From Glossina fuscipes (taxonomy: Eukaryota; Arthropoda; Insecta; Diptera; Glossinidae), in assembly GCF_014805625.2 (NCBI RefSeq), contig NW_023998423.1, positions 4,375,163 to 4,439,162 of the forward strand: a DNA stretch of 64,000 nt. The letters run 5' to 3'. Positions 37,744 to 49,959 of the stretch are shown piece after piece. Within the stretch, counting starts at the first letter, position 1. Every line of letters begins with the position of its first letter. The notes below the pieces were generated by a model. The model saw only the letters and a list, made by a program, of their open reading frames with translations, was not told where the DNA came from and made no database searches. The position numbers were made by a program, and so were the translations under genes.

Positions 37744-40700
37744 GGCAAGAAAATCGCACGTTACCCGCACGACTTTCAGAAATATTTTAAATCATATTTA
37801 TATTTATCATCTTTATTATTTATTTAAAGAATCTTACCTAAAGAAGAGAAAAAAAGCAACAAATTTTATATACTATCAGTGACCTAATGAGTGGCCTCAT
37901 TGAGGTTAAGTGGTTGGTTGAGAGTGCAATAGAGAGACGAAAGAAACAACAGTATATATGGGATATAATTACAAATCATGATCGCTACTTTATTATTTCA
38001 CTTCATTTCCCTTTTACAACATATTTAGAAACATTGAAATACTGATCTTATTGTTAATGGACGACAGGCAGCTGCGATTGCCTTTGCGTAGCTATATAAA
38101 GAAATGCCTTTCATTGTAAAATCACCGTTTGTTAGTAAACTATTGAATTGAAAACGCTTAGCAGCGCTCGTCCGGCCTGCGTAGTGTAACGGAAATAAAC
38201 ACTCGTCATAAGCGGATATAAAGGCGTTATCAGTGACTAACTGTCAATTTCATATATGTAAACATTCACACCGCAATAAGTCAACGGAAAATTTCTTCAA
38301 TTTCCATCGATTTAGATTTGTTCTGGGTGCAGGTTGCAAGCAGATTGAAACAAGCCCAGTAAATTTAAACGGAAGGAATTTCAAAAACTTTGACATTTAC
38401 TGCCCGCAGCGTTAGCGTTATGTTAATCGTTATACTCATAGTAGTGGTAGCAAGTTATTCAACCGGCTTTGGGACCGTAACGTATCATGTTAGAAATTTT
38501 AATAAAATGTGAAGCAAAATTAATTGGCCTCACGCGATAAACCCTGATGAAATTCAACATTTAGTTTGAACCTGTAAAACCAGCCCACACAATTAGATCA
38601 AGAGTCTGAATATCAATTTACAGGTAGAACAGAAAAATTATTAGATTTTCCACGAGGAGAAAATTTTCGGTCAAAAATAGTTTTCAAGTAATATATTTGT
38701 ATTTTTCCTTCTCAATGCCTCTATCCCAAGCTTTGCTATGACACTTGATGGTGTTAATATTGGTGACACGAATTGACTTAAAATGTCATTTTTTGGCCAT
38801 TTGTTGCAAGAGTTGTCCAAAATGCACTGTTGCAGCTCGAACGGGAAGTTCTGCCACACACACAGACATGGCGTTTCGTGATTACCGCTTGCTTGGCTGG
38901 CGGGCGGGTCCGCAAAGTTAAAAAAGTGCAAAAATGGGACAGTGGGTGGATTGCTGCCAAACCAATAACAGTTCTTTTGGCCATGTTTTATGTTGTAAAT
39001 TGTTGTAGAAAATGATTGAAACTATTTTGATTGATTGATTGTTTGCGAGTGAAAAAGTTATCAAAATATTTCCAAACACCTAATAATGAAATTAATAATA
39101 ATAACGCCTGAAGGGCTCATCGAGGGCTACCAATATGTAGTGCTATGGTGCTCTCGCAGTATCCTAAACTTAATTATGTTCGCTTTTCATCGCCGCCTCC
39201 CCTCTCCGCGCTTAACAACTAGGGAAGAGACTAGATGACGTTGTCTATCACCTAAAAAGGGATGAATTTGTCTGGACATAGATTTAGAGAGAAGGAGAAA
39301 GGTGAAGAGAAGTGGGAGAAAAAAAACTTTCTAGTTTTCCTCCCAGTCCAGTTCTTATCGCCATTCTCTATCTAATGACAAAGATATATTCAGAGATATA
39401 TAAGATGCCAGGGAATACTGGCCGCTCACCTTTTGACATTTCGGCAAAAAAATATCGCTATAGAGTATAAATTGTATTAGACCAAATGTATATAATTACC
39501 AAGTACTCTTCTTTGCACATCATTAATACATATCAACTCTGTCCTAGATCATAGGGTTGCATTTTTTCAGATTTTTTTGAGATTTTATTTATTTTATAAA
39601 AAAAAAAGAAAAATTTTTCAATAACTAAAAGCAAACAATGAAAAGGAAAAATTGGAAGGAACTAGGTACTATGTTCTACACAACGCTGTGGTGACTTTAA
39701 GTAAATGAAAACGCTCAAAACAAATTTTGAAAATGTTCGCTAAATCGTAAGACAAAATAATTATAAAAGTCTTTCTCTTGTGACCGACTTAGTACATTCT
39801 CTTCGATAGTATTTGGAAAGTTACAAACTAACTACAAGTTACGTGAACGTCAAAAAGGAGAAAACCGAATGACGGATTGGTAGAGGGAAAATGAAAAACA
39901 CGTAGGCACGTACATATCTTAAGTATTTGTTGAATTATCTTTAAATTGTAAAAAATTTACTATAAAGTTTTTATTAAAATTCATCGAAAGTGTGGATTGA
40001 AGAAATGCAATAAAGAAACCAAAAAGCAAATTTACGTGCATGTAAATATAAGCCTGAATCACGTTAAGAATCGTGAATAATATTTATTCATTTATTTTTT
40101 ATTTTTTTTGCAAGAACTGCAGATAACACCATGAAACAGATCAGCAGAACAAGAAAAAATAAACAAGTTGAAAAAAAAAGAGAAAAGAAAAACATTCACA
40201 AAAATGAAATTGTAATGCGCATGCGTTCACTTCTTTGCATTGTATACATATGTAGATGCGAGTGATACGTAAGTGTAAATATCAACTTGAAAAACTTGTT
40301 TCTGCGCATACCGAAAAGAATATTTTTGTTGCTGAAGTTCTACCATTTGAAGCCCTACAGTGGAGTAGGTCTTTACCAAATATACCTTTTTCCATGCATT
40401 CTCATCTCATCAGAAATTTCAAAACTGTTAACAGCAAAAATTGATACTCGGCTTATGGGGAATAAGCTTGATCCTCTTCTTTTTTTTTTGTTTAAGCTCA
40501 AACCAATTTCGTCGAGTTTAAAACTGCGAAACAAACGCAAAAACTGAAATGTACTCTAAACCATGCCCAAGCCCTCTAGAGAATAAGCTACTCTCTGACT
40601 ATCATTAAAATAACTCGAAATATAACTTGCATTAGGTTTTCACTTAGAAGAAAACAGTTCATCGTTATTGCTCTCTATATAAGGAATTTTCCACGATTTA

Positions 40701-40797
40701 CCTAAAGTACATATCTACAAAATTTCTTACATGATTAAGACTTTAACTTAAAAGTACAAAAAAATTGAATTCTTTTTTAGTAAACAATTCCCGATTT
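37744..40797. other. intergenic
   Basis: Apart from the GC-richer patch at 38,795-39,010 this is AT-rich non-coding DNA. A clear poly(A) signal for the membrane protein gene is not obvious. No other gene is seen. Confidence 0.4.
38795..39010. promoter_or_regulatory. GC-richer island, possible conserved non-coding element
   Basis: About 200 bases clearly richer in G and C than the surrounding DNA, with short overlapping frames on both strands and no protein motif. It contains GCTTGCTTGGCTGGCGGGCG, a CCAAT box (AACCAATAAC) and GGCCATGTTTTATG. It has the look of a fly enhancer or a single-copy conserved element. This is inference from composition only. Confidence 0.2.
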
Positions 40798-40810
40798 AAT
40801 TAAATGCTAC

Positions 40811-40947
40811 CAGCCTAAGTGGCCGAAGGCGAGGAATCTCGACTAGCAACTCAATGTTGGGTTCGAATCTCAAGCCTTAGATGCTAGTGCTTTTGTCAAG
40901 TTAGTCTTAGACTTTATTTCTCTGGCGAAATTAATGATAATAATAAT
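40811..40947 (+). mobile_element. tRNA-derived SINE, full-length copy with 11-bp TSD
   Basis: The head, CCTAAGTGGCCGAAGGCG.., matches the box A region of a tRNA with a long variable arm (Ser/Leu-like). GGGTTCGAATCTC matches box B. The body carries TTAGATGCTAGTGCTTTTGT and TTTCTCTGGCGAAATTAATG, and the element ends in (AAT)n. A perfect duplication, AATTAAATGCT, flanks it at 40,798-40,808 and 40,948-40,958. A short deletion after box B removes the ACGGTAGAG block present in the other copies. Confidence 0.85.
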
Positions 40948-40958
40948 AATTAAATGCT

Positions 40959-42860
40959 TTTACAGTTTTGTTTATATACCTACATATATTTACATAGGTA
41001 CATATATATATATATATATATATGTCATTGTTTTTGTTCTCTATTATTGTTATTATTGCTGTTCTTATTGCAATTACGCTCATTATTATCGTCATTACTC
41101 TCAATACTGTCACTATAATTTATTTATACCAAGGAAATGGAGTCTTAGATAAAAGTAAGATAAGCATTAAGGGCTAAGGTTTCTTTTTTTAAAACAATTA
41201 AATGATTAACTTTACACGTTCAATAATGTCGAATATTTCGCTAGCCTAGCGTACGTCAGGTACTATCAAAATTTCCATACGATTAATCCTACCTAGAAGC
41301 TTTTCCCTCCTTTTATCCGGGGCAACTCGTCAGCAATATTTTAATATAAGTCCCTGAGTTATGATGTTACGGATAACCATTCGGCTATGTTCATTATTCT
41401 AGTTTTTTACAATGAGGCTTTCCCTTGATTATTCATCAATCAATTTGTTTATTAAGTCATAATTACTCATAATATAGTTTTTAGTCGAGAGCAAAGAAAT
41501 TATCACAAGGCCCAGATGTATTTTAACAAATTTCAATGGAAATTATTTTTAAGGCAACAAGCACTTCTTTTCTTCACCACGTGGGAAGTCCTTTCTCACT
41601 TTTCCCGGTCCATTGGAGTTGAAATCATTTGATTTCATCTAAGACGCCCATTTCTCGTCGTCGGTCGTCTTACTCTTACTACTACTTACCTAACTTATTT
41701 TAGCAGTGAAGGTATGAGAGGACAAAATGAGCTGGTGACTTTGCCCCTCACAATGTTAAATTATGAAATTTTTTCGATCAATTGAAAACGGAACGATCGA
41801 TTAGAGAAGCCATGACAAACTTTTGCAAATACTTTGATTGGTTTGATTTTCTGATCTTTGATTGTATAGAGTGGTGGAGACAGCTAAGGATTAACATAAA
41901 GGTAAAGTAACGTAAATTTTTTTTACTATCTTGCCCTCTAATGTAATTATTATATAGTGAATATATGTATGCGTTTTGTATATATTTTGTTTTCACTTAT
42001 ACATATTATCACTTATCCTATAAACTGTTTACGAATAGATAAAACCAATTGAACCAATTGAAGCTAGTGCGTTCTTATGATGCAAACGAAGCTTCATCGT
42101 CTGACATCTGGCGTCAGACAATATGCAGCCATGTAGAACAACGTTGAGCAGTATCAGACGACATCAAATAGTCGTAAACAATTATAGTCGCTTTTATGTT
42201 GAAAGCGATGGTACTAGTTCGTCAAGACTCCATTGCTTTTTCTTAGTGTGAACGAAATTTTCTCAATCAATATTTGCAGCTGCTAATAATACTGAATCCA
42301 AAGAGCGAACTGCTCGTTGTCTCAATTTATCAGTGAAGTTAGTTAGGGAGAATTAAAAAATCAATAAATAAGAAAAAAGAAGAGGGAACAAGATGTGGGC
42401 AAGCTTCCCCCTAGTTAGCTGCTACCTTCCAAATGTTTTTTGCAATATCGGAAAACAAGTCATCATTTTAAGCTGTTCACAAAAAGATGAATTTTTCTGT
42501 TAAGATTAGGAAAATGCAAGCATTGCCACAAAAAGGCTTAAGCTATTGATTGCGACGAGTGATACTGTGAAAAAGCGATAAGTGATACTGTTGCGTAACG
42601 CACATGAGAGGGAAGTAGTGATAATCTAAAATCAGTGTACTCGTCAGTCCTAGACGAATCATACAATATTCGTAGAGTCGGGCGGAAAAATCATTTCATT
42701 GTCTTCGTGCATGTTTCGCATAATTCGTATCAATTTTTTCGCTAGATTACGATAACTCAAGCTCATCGTCTGAAATAGAGATGTCAAGAATGCTTCATTC
42801 TCTAGCGGACAATCATAGCGTATTCACTCGGCAGGATTCTGCAGCAGGTTTTTTTCTTTT
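40959..42860. other. intergenic, no gene seen
   Basis: Contains a (TA)n tract near 41,003-41,024 and (ATT)/(GTT)-rich sequence to 41,120. No convincing coding frame. Confidence 0.4.
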
Positions 42861-42873
42861 AATTACACAAATA

Positions 42874-43058
42874 TCCGCCTGAGCGGCCGAGTAGGCAAGA
42901 GCCTCGACTAACAATTTCAATGGTCGTGGGTTCAAATCGCAAGTACGGTAGAGTTTTTAATAAAGCCCGAAAGCCTTAGATGCTAGTGCTTTAAGACTTT
43001 GAATCTTAAAGTTTATTATGTGGCTAAATTTGTAATAAAAATAGTAATGATAATAATA
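42874..43058 (+). mobile_element. tRNA-derived SINE, full-length copy with 8-bp TSD
   Basis: Starts TCCGCCTGAGCGGCCGAGTA and carries box B as GGGTTCAAATC. It then shows ACGGTAGAGTTTTTAATAAA, TTAGATGCTAGTGCTTTAAG and an (AAT)n tail. AATTACAC is repeated at 42,861-42,868 and 43,059-43,066. This copy is somewhat diverged in box B. Confidence 0.85.
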
Positions 43059-43066
43059 AATTACAC

Positions 43067-46000
43067 GAAAAAAATTTACGTTGCCACGTGTCATATTTTG
43101 GGGCCTAAAGTTGGCGTATAACCTTGAATAGTAACAGAATATACAAATCTGGTGCTAATTTCCCGTTTTTGAGAACATCTCAAAACTAAGTCGCAAATCC
43201 AGTAATTAGTAGTTGCTTACAGGTTTTAACATCTATTTATTGAAGTCATAGTAAACTCTTTTAAATGCTCGGGCCCCCAAAATTAGCAGTGCTCTACGGA
43301 GTTAATCTTATGTAATATTTACTTAGTCCACCCTTTAGTTAATTCTTCTCATTGTGTAATGTTCAGAAAAAATTTCTGTTCTTTCCTAAGAAATTCTACG
43401 AATTCTCTGTGATTCACTTTAGATGGATTCTTAAAAGTCTTCATCGTTGCATTACATCAAAGAATAGAAATACATTTACATATAAAAATATTTAATTTAA
43501 ATAAGAATAAAACCATTTTTTGAATAGGCGACGGCACTTTGGCAATTTTTACCTGCCATTATGTAATCATTCTTGGAGGTAAGCATAGTAATCTAAGCCC
43601 TCTTAACTATTTCCTACACTGGACTTGCTTACTTCCTTGACCTTTATGGCATACTTTTACGTATATTACTGGGTTTGTAACAAAATTAATTTACTTACCG
43701 CATGGCGGGTAGAGAAATTGCTAATAATAAAAATTCCTTAAAACGTAGCAGTTTGTTGAGCCGGTTAAGTGAAACTTTAGCTTACGTGTTTGGCTGGTAG
43801 TTACACCAGACCAACATGAGAGTCAAGCTTACATATGTACGTGCATGTATATGTATGTTCGGAGAACGTGCTTAGACACCAGATATCATTTGTTAGCAAT
43901 ATCATGACTCAGTTTTACTACAATAGTTTTACAGCAAAAAAATTGGCAAAAGTGCGTGTGGCGATGAATTCTTTTCCAGAAAAAAAGACAACAACGATAA
44001 AAAGAAAAAGTTAAGAAAAATTCCTGAGAGCAGTGTTCCCCAAAATGAAGTAACATAAAAGCCGCGTTTTTGACAAAGCATAAAAAAAGCTGTTATGATT
44101 TTGAAGTAAAGGCGTTGCGGGCCCACTACAACTGGATAGTTTTGTAACTTCTCCATGTGAAATTATTATATTAAGATTTTGCACAATAGTATCATGTACT
44201 CTAGCGTAGTATAATAATGAATAAGTCGATTTATATGCCATAACCACTTTTACCGCAAAGCGTTTTTGGGATAATAGCGACGGACTTGCACAGAACGAAC
44301 GAGTTAATATACGGGAACCAGCCAAGCGATGAACATAGAAGAGAAAGCCAGATGTCAATAGTATTATCAAATCATGGCCTCTGTTTAAGGGAGCCAGCTT
44401 AATGTTACTATGACTTATCCAAAGCATTTTTGGTCAAACGCATCGCTACCATTGAAGACAAAATCGAAAGTAATTTACTTCTATCCGAACGTCTCTGTAT
44501 CGAAGTATTAATGTTAAGCGCTTCGCTAAAGTATACAGCTTTGTGTGCGTCTGCTTTTGTATCGAAAAAACATCACTTGCAGGAAGAGTGCTTTTTAATT
44601 TACATGGATATCTGCTGACTCTGAATTGGCGCAAAAAACCGGATCTGCTCAATAACACAAACAGTATACCGCTGACTATTAAATGTGAAACGGAACATTT
44701 ATGACGCGAAGCCCATACATTTTATTTGCTGGAATCATCCGAACAAGGACGATTATGAGCTATAACAAAATTATCGCTTAGAAAATATCTGAGAACTGTA
44801 ACAGTTGATGCAATTAAGGCTTTTTCGCATAGTTCAAACTCTTTGCAGCGAATTTCGGTGAACTTATATTTTCATCCTAAAATAAACAAGCTTCAAATCT
44901 TTGGTCAGTTTAGTTTAAGTTTGCCCTTAATAGAAAAGTACATTGAGCCTTAAAATTTTGGGCAGTTTTACTTCCACCACTTTGAAATCTGTCACTACCT
45001 ACTTTAACCTGCTCATATAGAAGTAGATCAAGAAAAGTTTTTCCAACGATAAAAAAAGGAAGAAATTCTAGCCCGAATCAAAAAACCAAAAAAAAAAACA
45101 TTTTTTTTATTCTAATTTTAACAGTGTCTCACAGAATCTTATATGCGCACGAATAAAATACAATTGAGGGAATACCGCGATTAGAAGTCAGCCAGTTTAT
45201 AGCCACGCATGTATTAGTAAGTGACTTGCTCTCCCCCTACTCGACCGTTAATAACAAACGAAATTCTTCACCCGAAAGTTGTGGTAAACACACCCGACAT
45301 ATCTACTGAAGATAGTGCTTTTGTTTCAGTTTGTACTAAACGTTCACATCCTTATTATCAAGTAGTAGTGATTTTTAATTCTTAATTCCAGTTCTTAAGT
45401 TCGATTTGTTTTTTGTAATAAACATGTAAAAAAGCAAGGACCTCATGATTACGTTCTGAACTGCCAGGAAAGGCAAAAGCTTTACCGTTTCTTTTGTTGT
45501 ATATACATTCTGATGCTCTATCAAAAAAAACAAAAAAAATGCATATGCGTACAGTCGTGCTGTCATGGGATGTCAATAGGTTCAGGTAGAAATACAAGAT
45601 TCTCGCTAAAATATTATTTAAACCTAAGAGTAGTGTTTCCTGAGCCACTTATATCGATGAGCAGGATTGATGTCTTATCGAAGACATATATGAATGAGAA
45701 ACTTATAAAAAAAAAAGTCAAGAGGATCGTGAACTCAATAATGATCCCAATGAGGAAACCATCGATAAGGTTGATAATCTTCGAATTTTTGAATTTCAAC
45801 CTGAAAGGAAAATGTTAACATTCACTGGAACTTTGAAACTCTAACTTTATGAGTATGAATCTTGTTCACTTCTCCAAGAGGCTTCAAAGATCGACCCCGT
45901 TACGTAAAGTGTTTCAAACAAATATTAACATTTCTTGTTTACAAGAGATTGTAAATCCATATTACGACTGTTCGCACTGGCACCCGGTGATCTGATTTCT

Positions 46001-47291
46001 CTAGCGTAAGAGCAAAGATCGGATTTCAATTCGGCAATTGTCATAAGCAATCAGTTATCTGAAATTGTAAGGAAATTTTTAGAAAAAGACAAAATGTGTA
46101 TTAAAGAAATCCCTCGTAGGGTACTTTTTACGTATTGTCACTCTATACTTTTCAAAATATGACACTTTGCGTTGAAAAACTGGAAGAGCCAAAAAACTTC
46201 TAAAGAAAAGTTAAAATTTTCTCTACGATTTATTTTCATACACTCATCGGGTAATAATTTCGTGAGAAGAATTTTCAACGGTCTGTGAATAGACCAAGAA
46301 TAGAAAATAGGAAAACTTCGTTGTATTTTTGAAAAATCTTAATGCAATCACATGAATCATTCATTATTTATTTTGAAAAGAAGTTTAATTTAAAAACTTT
46401 TTCTGCACTTAAGAAACTTCCCCATTACTTATGGTAACAAGTCTTCCGAGAAGTTCAAATTACATGAACCGTGAACATGAACTGTTACGCACCACATAGA
46501 AATAGGGTTAAATTTACTCAATACCACAAAGAAAAGCATATATGCCGTAGCAAAAAAAAAAAAAAATAAAGGGGGAAAGTTTTTTTAATTAATTTATAAA
46601 TAAAAATGCAAAAATGATTTATAAACATTTAAGTCACACTTAGTCATAGCGACGTGACGTTATATATGTACATATCTATATATACGTATGCATGTGTGTA
46701 TGTGTGTAAGTGTATGAGTGTATGGAAGTAAGTGTCATCGGCGCTGTCCCTTAGTAGTAATGTAAAGATTGCTTTACACAGACCTTATTATTTCCCACAA
46801 GTTTTGTAAGCGTGGAATTCCTTTGTCAAAATTTAACATGTGACCAACAACTCGTAGCAGTTAAGTAAACCAGCCCCGTTTGTTAAGATGATTACCATAT
46901 ATACATACATCATGCTCTCATGCATATGTACTTTTTTGAGTGTGAGTATGTGTGTTAAATACATGCTTGAATTGTGTATTCATGCTGCTTTTGGGTATAA
47001 CGTAAGCTATTCTTTGTTATGAAAACTTTCTTTTGTTTTTTTTTTTCCCTCCATATTTAAAGATGACGGTAGAGATGGTAGTGGTGTTTACGGGTAGATG
47101 GTGCATGTGATAATTTTTTAATTCCCTTGATCTTCTTTCTATTGTTGACTGCACTCTTTATATATATATATATATATATGTACATGGCATTATTGTTGTT
47201 GTTTTTCGTGTTATTTAAGAGCACTTGACTTTTTTTCTCATCGGAACCAGAAGCTGAACGGAATTCCGTGGGAGTTTTTCGATTAAAATCT

Positions 47292-47322
<31 letters not shown>

Positions 47323-47549
47323 AAGCTGATATATTATGAGTAGTAGCAATAGTGATAATAGAACATCTAAGATTATCGTAGGATGGGAAAGAGTGTTTTT
47401 TTTTTGCCTTTACTGTTTCATCGCCTTAAGTGAAAGAGTTTTATTTGTTCACCATTTAACATATGAAAATTTTTAAGTTTTTTGTCAATCATGGGTGTCC
47501 CAAAACTGCAAGCTAAATATGACAACATATCTTGTCCACAATTTTAAAA
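43067..47549. other. intergenic, no gene supported
   Basis: The minus-strand frame at 44,011-44,427 (138 codons) is the longest here but has no recognisable domain and an AT-driven composition. There are A/T homopolymers at 46,552-46,566 and 47,298-47,322 and a (TA)n run at 47,158-47,178. Confidence 0.4.
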
Positions 47550-47975
47550 TAAGTAAGAAACTTATATTCGGTCGTCACTGTTACCCTAAAACGACAAAAA
47601 AAGTGACAGCGCTAAACCTTGATTCTTTATAATATGGAATGGGCGTGGCTGACTTTTTCTATTTTCAAAATAAAGGTTTTTGCCACATAAGCGTTTGAGC
47701 CTTTTAGGCGTGTCCTTTGAAAAGTGTTTAGGTTACTTTCAAATTCTTTTGCAACGTTTATAACAGACATTACCCATACGGACACCCAGGCGGACACATC
47801 CAAATCGACTTCAAATTTGTTGCTGATCAAGAATATATATACTTTGTGGGATCTCTGATGCTTCCTTGTGGGCGTTGCAAACATTTTGACAAAATGATTA
47901 TACTCCTCATCTTTCGGTAACAGGTGTAACAACATTAGGCATTACAGTCTAGCAAGGCCAGCCATCATATACAAC
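47550..47975 (-). repeat. dispersed repeat family A, short copy with both ends, plus a second 3' end
   Basis: On the minus strand the copy begins near 47,926 with GTTACCGAAAGATGAGGAGT and ends near 47,550 with GACCGAATATAAGTTTCTTA, about 380 bp, shorter than other copies through internal deletion. Directly beyond its start, 47,940-47,975 matches the 3' end seen at 7,155 and 20,050, so two copies abut head to tail. It ends about 250 bp upstream of the Rae1-like gene. Confidence 0.65.
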
Positions 47976-48227
47976 TGCGTTTAATACAAGTCTCCAACCA
48001 CTCCCGTTAGCGCCCTCACTTGAAAGGGCACCCTCAACTTGCACTGAAATGATACAAATTTACGAAGACTATTACTATTCGACTATTTTTGCCACTTTAT
48101 TAATCCTCGCTAACGATTGACCTAAGCAAAGCATCATAAATGTATTGAGAATATTGTCAAATTTTGATACAGAAATATTATATAGTTTTGAAGAAACGTA
48201 CTCTAAAATCTTAAAAAATATTATTAA

Positions 48228-49295
48228 ATGCACATGTACAACATAAGCGGTCAGCTAAGATTGAAAACCAAGAGTACAAATCCGATGAATGACTTTGAAG
48301 TGGTAGCTCCGCCAGATGATGCCGTCTCTGCTTTGAAATTTAGTCCGGCTGCAGTGCAACAGAATTATTTAATTGCCGGCAGCTGGGATAGCAGTGTACG
48401 ATGTTGGGAGGTGGAGCAAACCGGAAAAACTTTGCCGAGAGCTATAAAAACTGTGGGTGGTTGTCCTGTCTTAGATGCGTGTTGGTCTGATGATGGCACA
48501 AAAGTGTTCATAGCCGCCGAAAATCAAGTGAAAATATGGGATTTACTTTCCGACCAGACAATGCAAGTAGCCGCACATCAAGCACCCGTTAAAACCTGCC
48601 ATTGGATTAAGGGTAGCAAATATGCATGCTTAATGACCGGTTCATGGGATAAAACAATAAAATTTTGGGATACGCGTTCCTCCAATCCAATGTTATCTCT
48701 TAACTTACCTGAACGATGTTATTGCGCGGATGTTGATTACCCAATCGCTGTAGTGGGCACAGCAGGAAAAAATGTAGTTGTTTATTCCTTAGAGAATACA
48801 CCAACCGAATTTAAGAGACAAGAAGGCCTCTTAAAATATCAACATCGGGCGATCGCAGTATGTAGGGATAAAAAGCAAAACCCAACTGGGTATGCCGTAG
48901 GTAGCATTGAAGGACGTGTGGTTTTAAAGTATTTGAATCCACTTAATCCTAAAGATAGGCTTACCTTCAAATGCCATCGTTCAGCAGTTTCAGCGGCCTC
49001 TCAAGATGTTTATGCAATCAATGATATGGCATTCCATCCAATTCATGGCACTTTGGTAACTGTTGGCTCGGATGGTACGTTTTGTTTCTGGGACGCAGAT
49101 GCTTGCAAAAGACTCAAGTGTTCGGAGAAAATGAATCAATCGATCACAAAATGCAGTTTAAATGCAAACGGACACATCTTTGCCTACGCTCTCGGCTACG
49201 ATTGGTCTAAAGGGTATGAATATTTCAGTCCCACCAAGAAGCCACAAATCTTTCTCCGACGTTGCTATGAAGAATTGAATCCACGAACTGCTTAA
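48228..49295 (+). CDS. Rae1: Rae1-like WD40 mRNA-export/mitotic protein, single exon
   Basis: 355 residues without introns or frame breaks. Rae1/Gle2 is a seven-blade WD40 propeller that binds Nup98 at the nuclear pore and acts in mRNA export and spindle checkpoint control. Family blocks seen include [20 protein letters not shown] (residues 21-40), [14 protein letters not shown] (50-63), [17 protein letters not shown] (134-150), [12 protein letters not shown] (161-172), GSIEGRV (225-231), [17 protein letters not shown] (269-285) and [13 protein letters not shown] (323-335). The length is close to the usual 346-370. The first 15 residues are unlike the normal start, and several usually conserved positions differ: an extra Cys in GGCPVLD, one residue fewer in IAAENQVK, and CHW for CHM. 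It may therefore be a diverged, retroposed paralogue rather than the ancestral gene. A candidate ATTAAA signal is at 49,395. Confidence 0.88.
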   Translation: MHMYNISGQLRLKTKSTNPMNDFEVVAPPDDAVSALKFSPAAVQQNYLIAGSWDSSVRCWEVEQTGKTLPRAIKTVGGCPVLDACWSDDGTKVFIAAENQVKIWDLLSDQTMQVAAHQAPVKTCHWIKGSKYACLMTGSWDKTIKFWDTRSSNPMLSLNLPERCYCADVDYPIAVVGTAGKNVVVYSLENTPTEFKRQEGLLKYQHRAIAVCRDKKQNPTGYAVGSIEGRVVLKYLNPLNPKDRLTFKCHRSAVSAASQDVYAINDMAFHPIHGTLVTVGSDGTFCFWDADACKRLKCSEKMNQSITKCSLNANGHIFAYALGYDWSKGYEYFSPTKKPQIFLRRCYEELNPRTA

Positions 49296-49479
49296 TTGTT
49301 TGTATTTTTTGAAACTCTATATTTGTAAAATTTAATTTTAATTATATTATTTAATTGTTCTTATATATAAATACATTTAACACATACAAATGTAATTAAA
49401 ATAATATTACACTTTGTTGTGAATGATCTCGGAAAGAGTTATGGGAACAAGTAAATGTATATTTGATGCAGGCATGCCC

Positions 49480-49640
49480 TTTCACATTCTCTTGGATATA
49501 CTACACGATTGGACACACGGACAGATGGACGGACATGATTAGATGTATTTCGTACTTGAAACTGGTCAAAAATTTATATGCTTTATGAAGTTTTTTAAAG
49601 CAGCTTTCTGCGCATTACAAAAGTATTGAAAGAGAAAATT
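49480..49640 (-). repeat. dispersed repeat family A, fragment
   Basis: The minus strand carries CATGTCCGTCCATCTGTCCG and neighbouring sequence of the family. No termini are seen. Confidence 0.5.
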
Positions 49641-49649
49641 TAAACTTTG

Positions 49650-49900
49650 GTAGGTGTGGACAATTATCCCCATTTTCATACAAGTGCTAGAGCCCACAGA
49701 ATATATATTCAAATTTTTGTCAATTTATCTACTGTGGTTCACGAGTTACTTTTCACTCCCTTTGAAAAACGGAGGTATGCCCAGTTCCCGTCACAGGGAA
49801 GACGTGTCTTTCGATCTAATTGGCTCATTTTCAATACTATCCTGCGTGCAAGGGCTTACCGAACTTGCTTCCATACAACCACACTTCCAATTATAAGGGT
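49650..49900 (-). repeat. dispersed repeat family A, fragment
   Basis: The minus strand matches 56,487-56,640: CTTGCACGCAGGATAGTATT, GGGCATACCTCCGTTTTTCA and the block that follows. Overlapping open frames on the plus strand here are antisense to the repeat and are not genes. Confidence 0.55.
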
Positions 49901-49959
49901 AGATAGCTAGATCTTTGGATTGTTAATTTCCCAGATACATTTGTATATGGCTGGCCACG

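Noticed and set aside
44011..44427. 138-codon minus-strand frame
   Set aside because: No domain, no splice or promoter context, and composition typical of random AT-rich sequence.
45375..45818. Cluster of frames on both strands
   Set aside because: Mutually overlapping, AT-driven and without signals.
49647..49910. Overlapping open frames that first looked like the 5' part of the Jockey-like element
   Set aside because: The minus strand matches repeat family A at 56,487-56,640, so the frames are antisense to a repeat.
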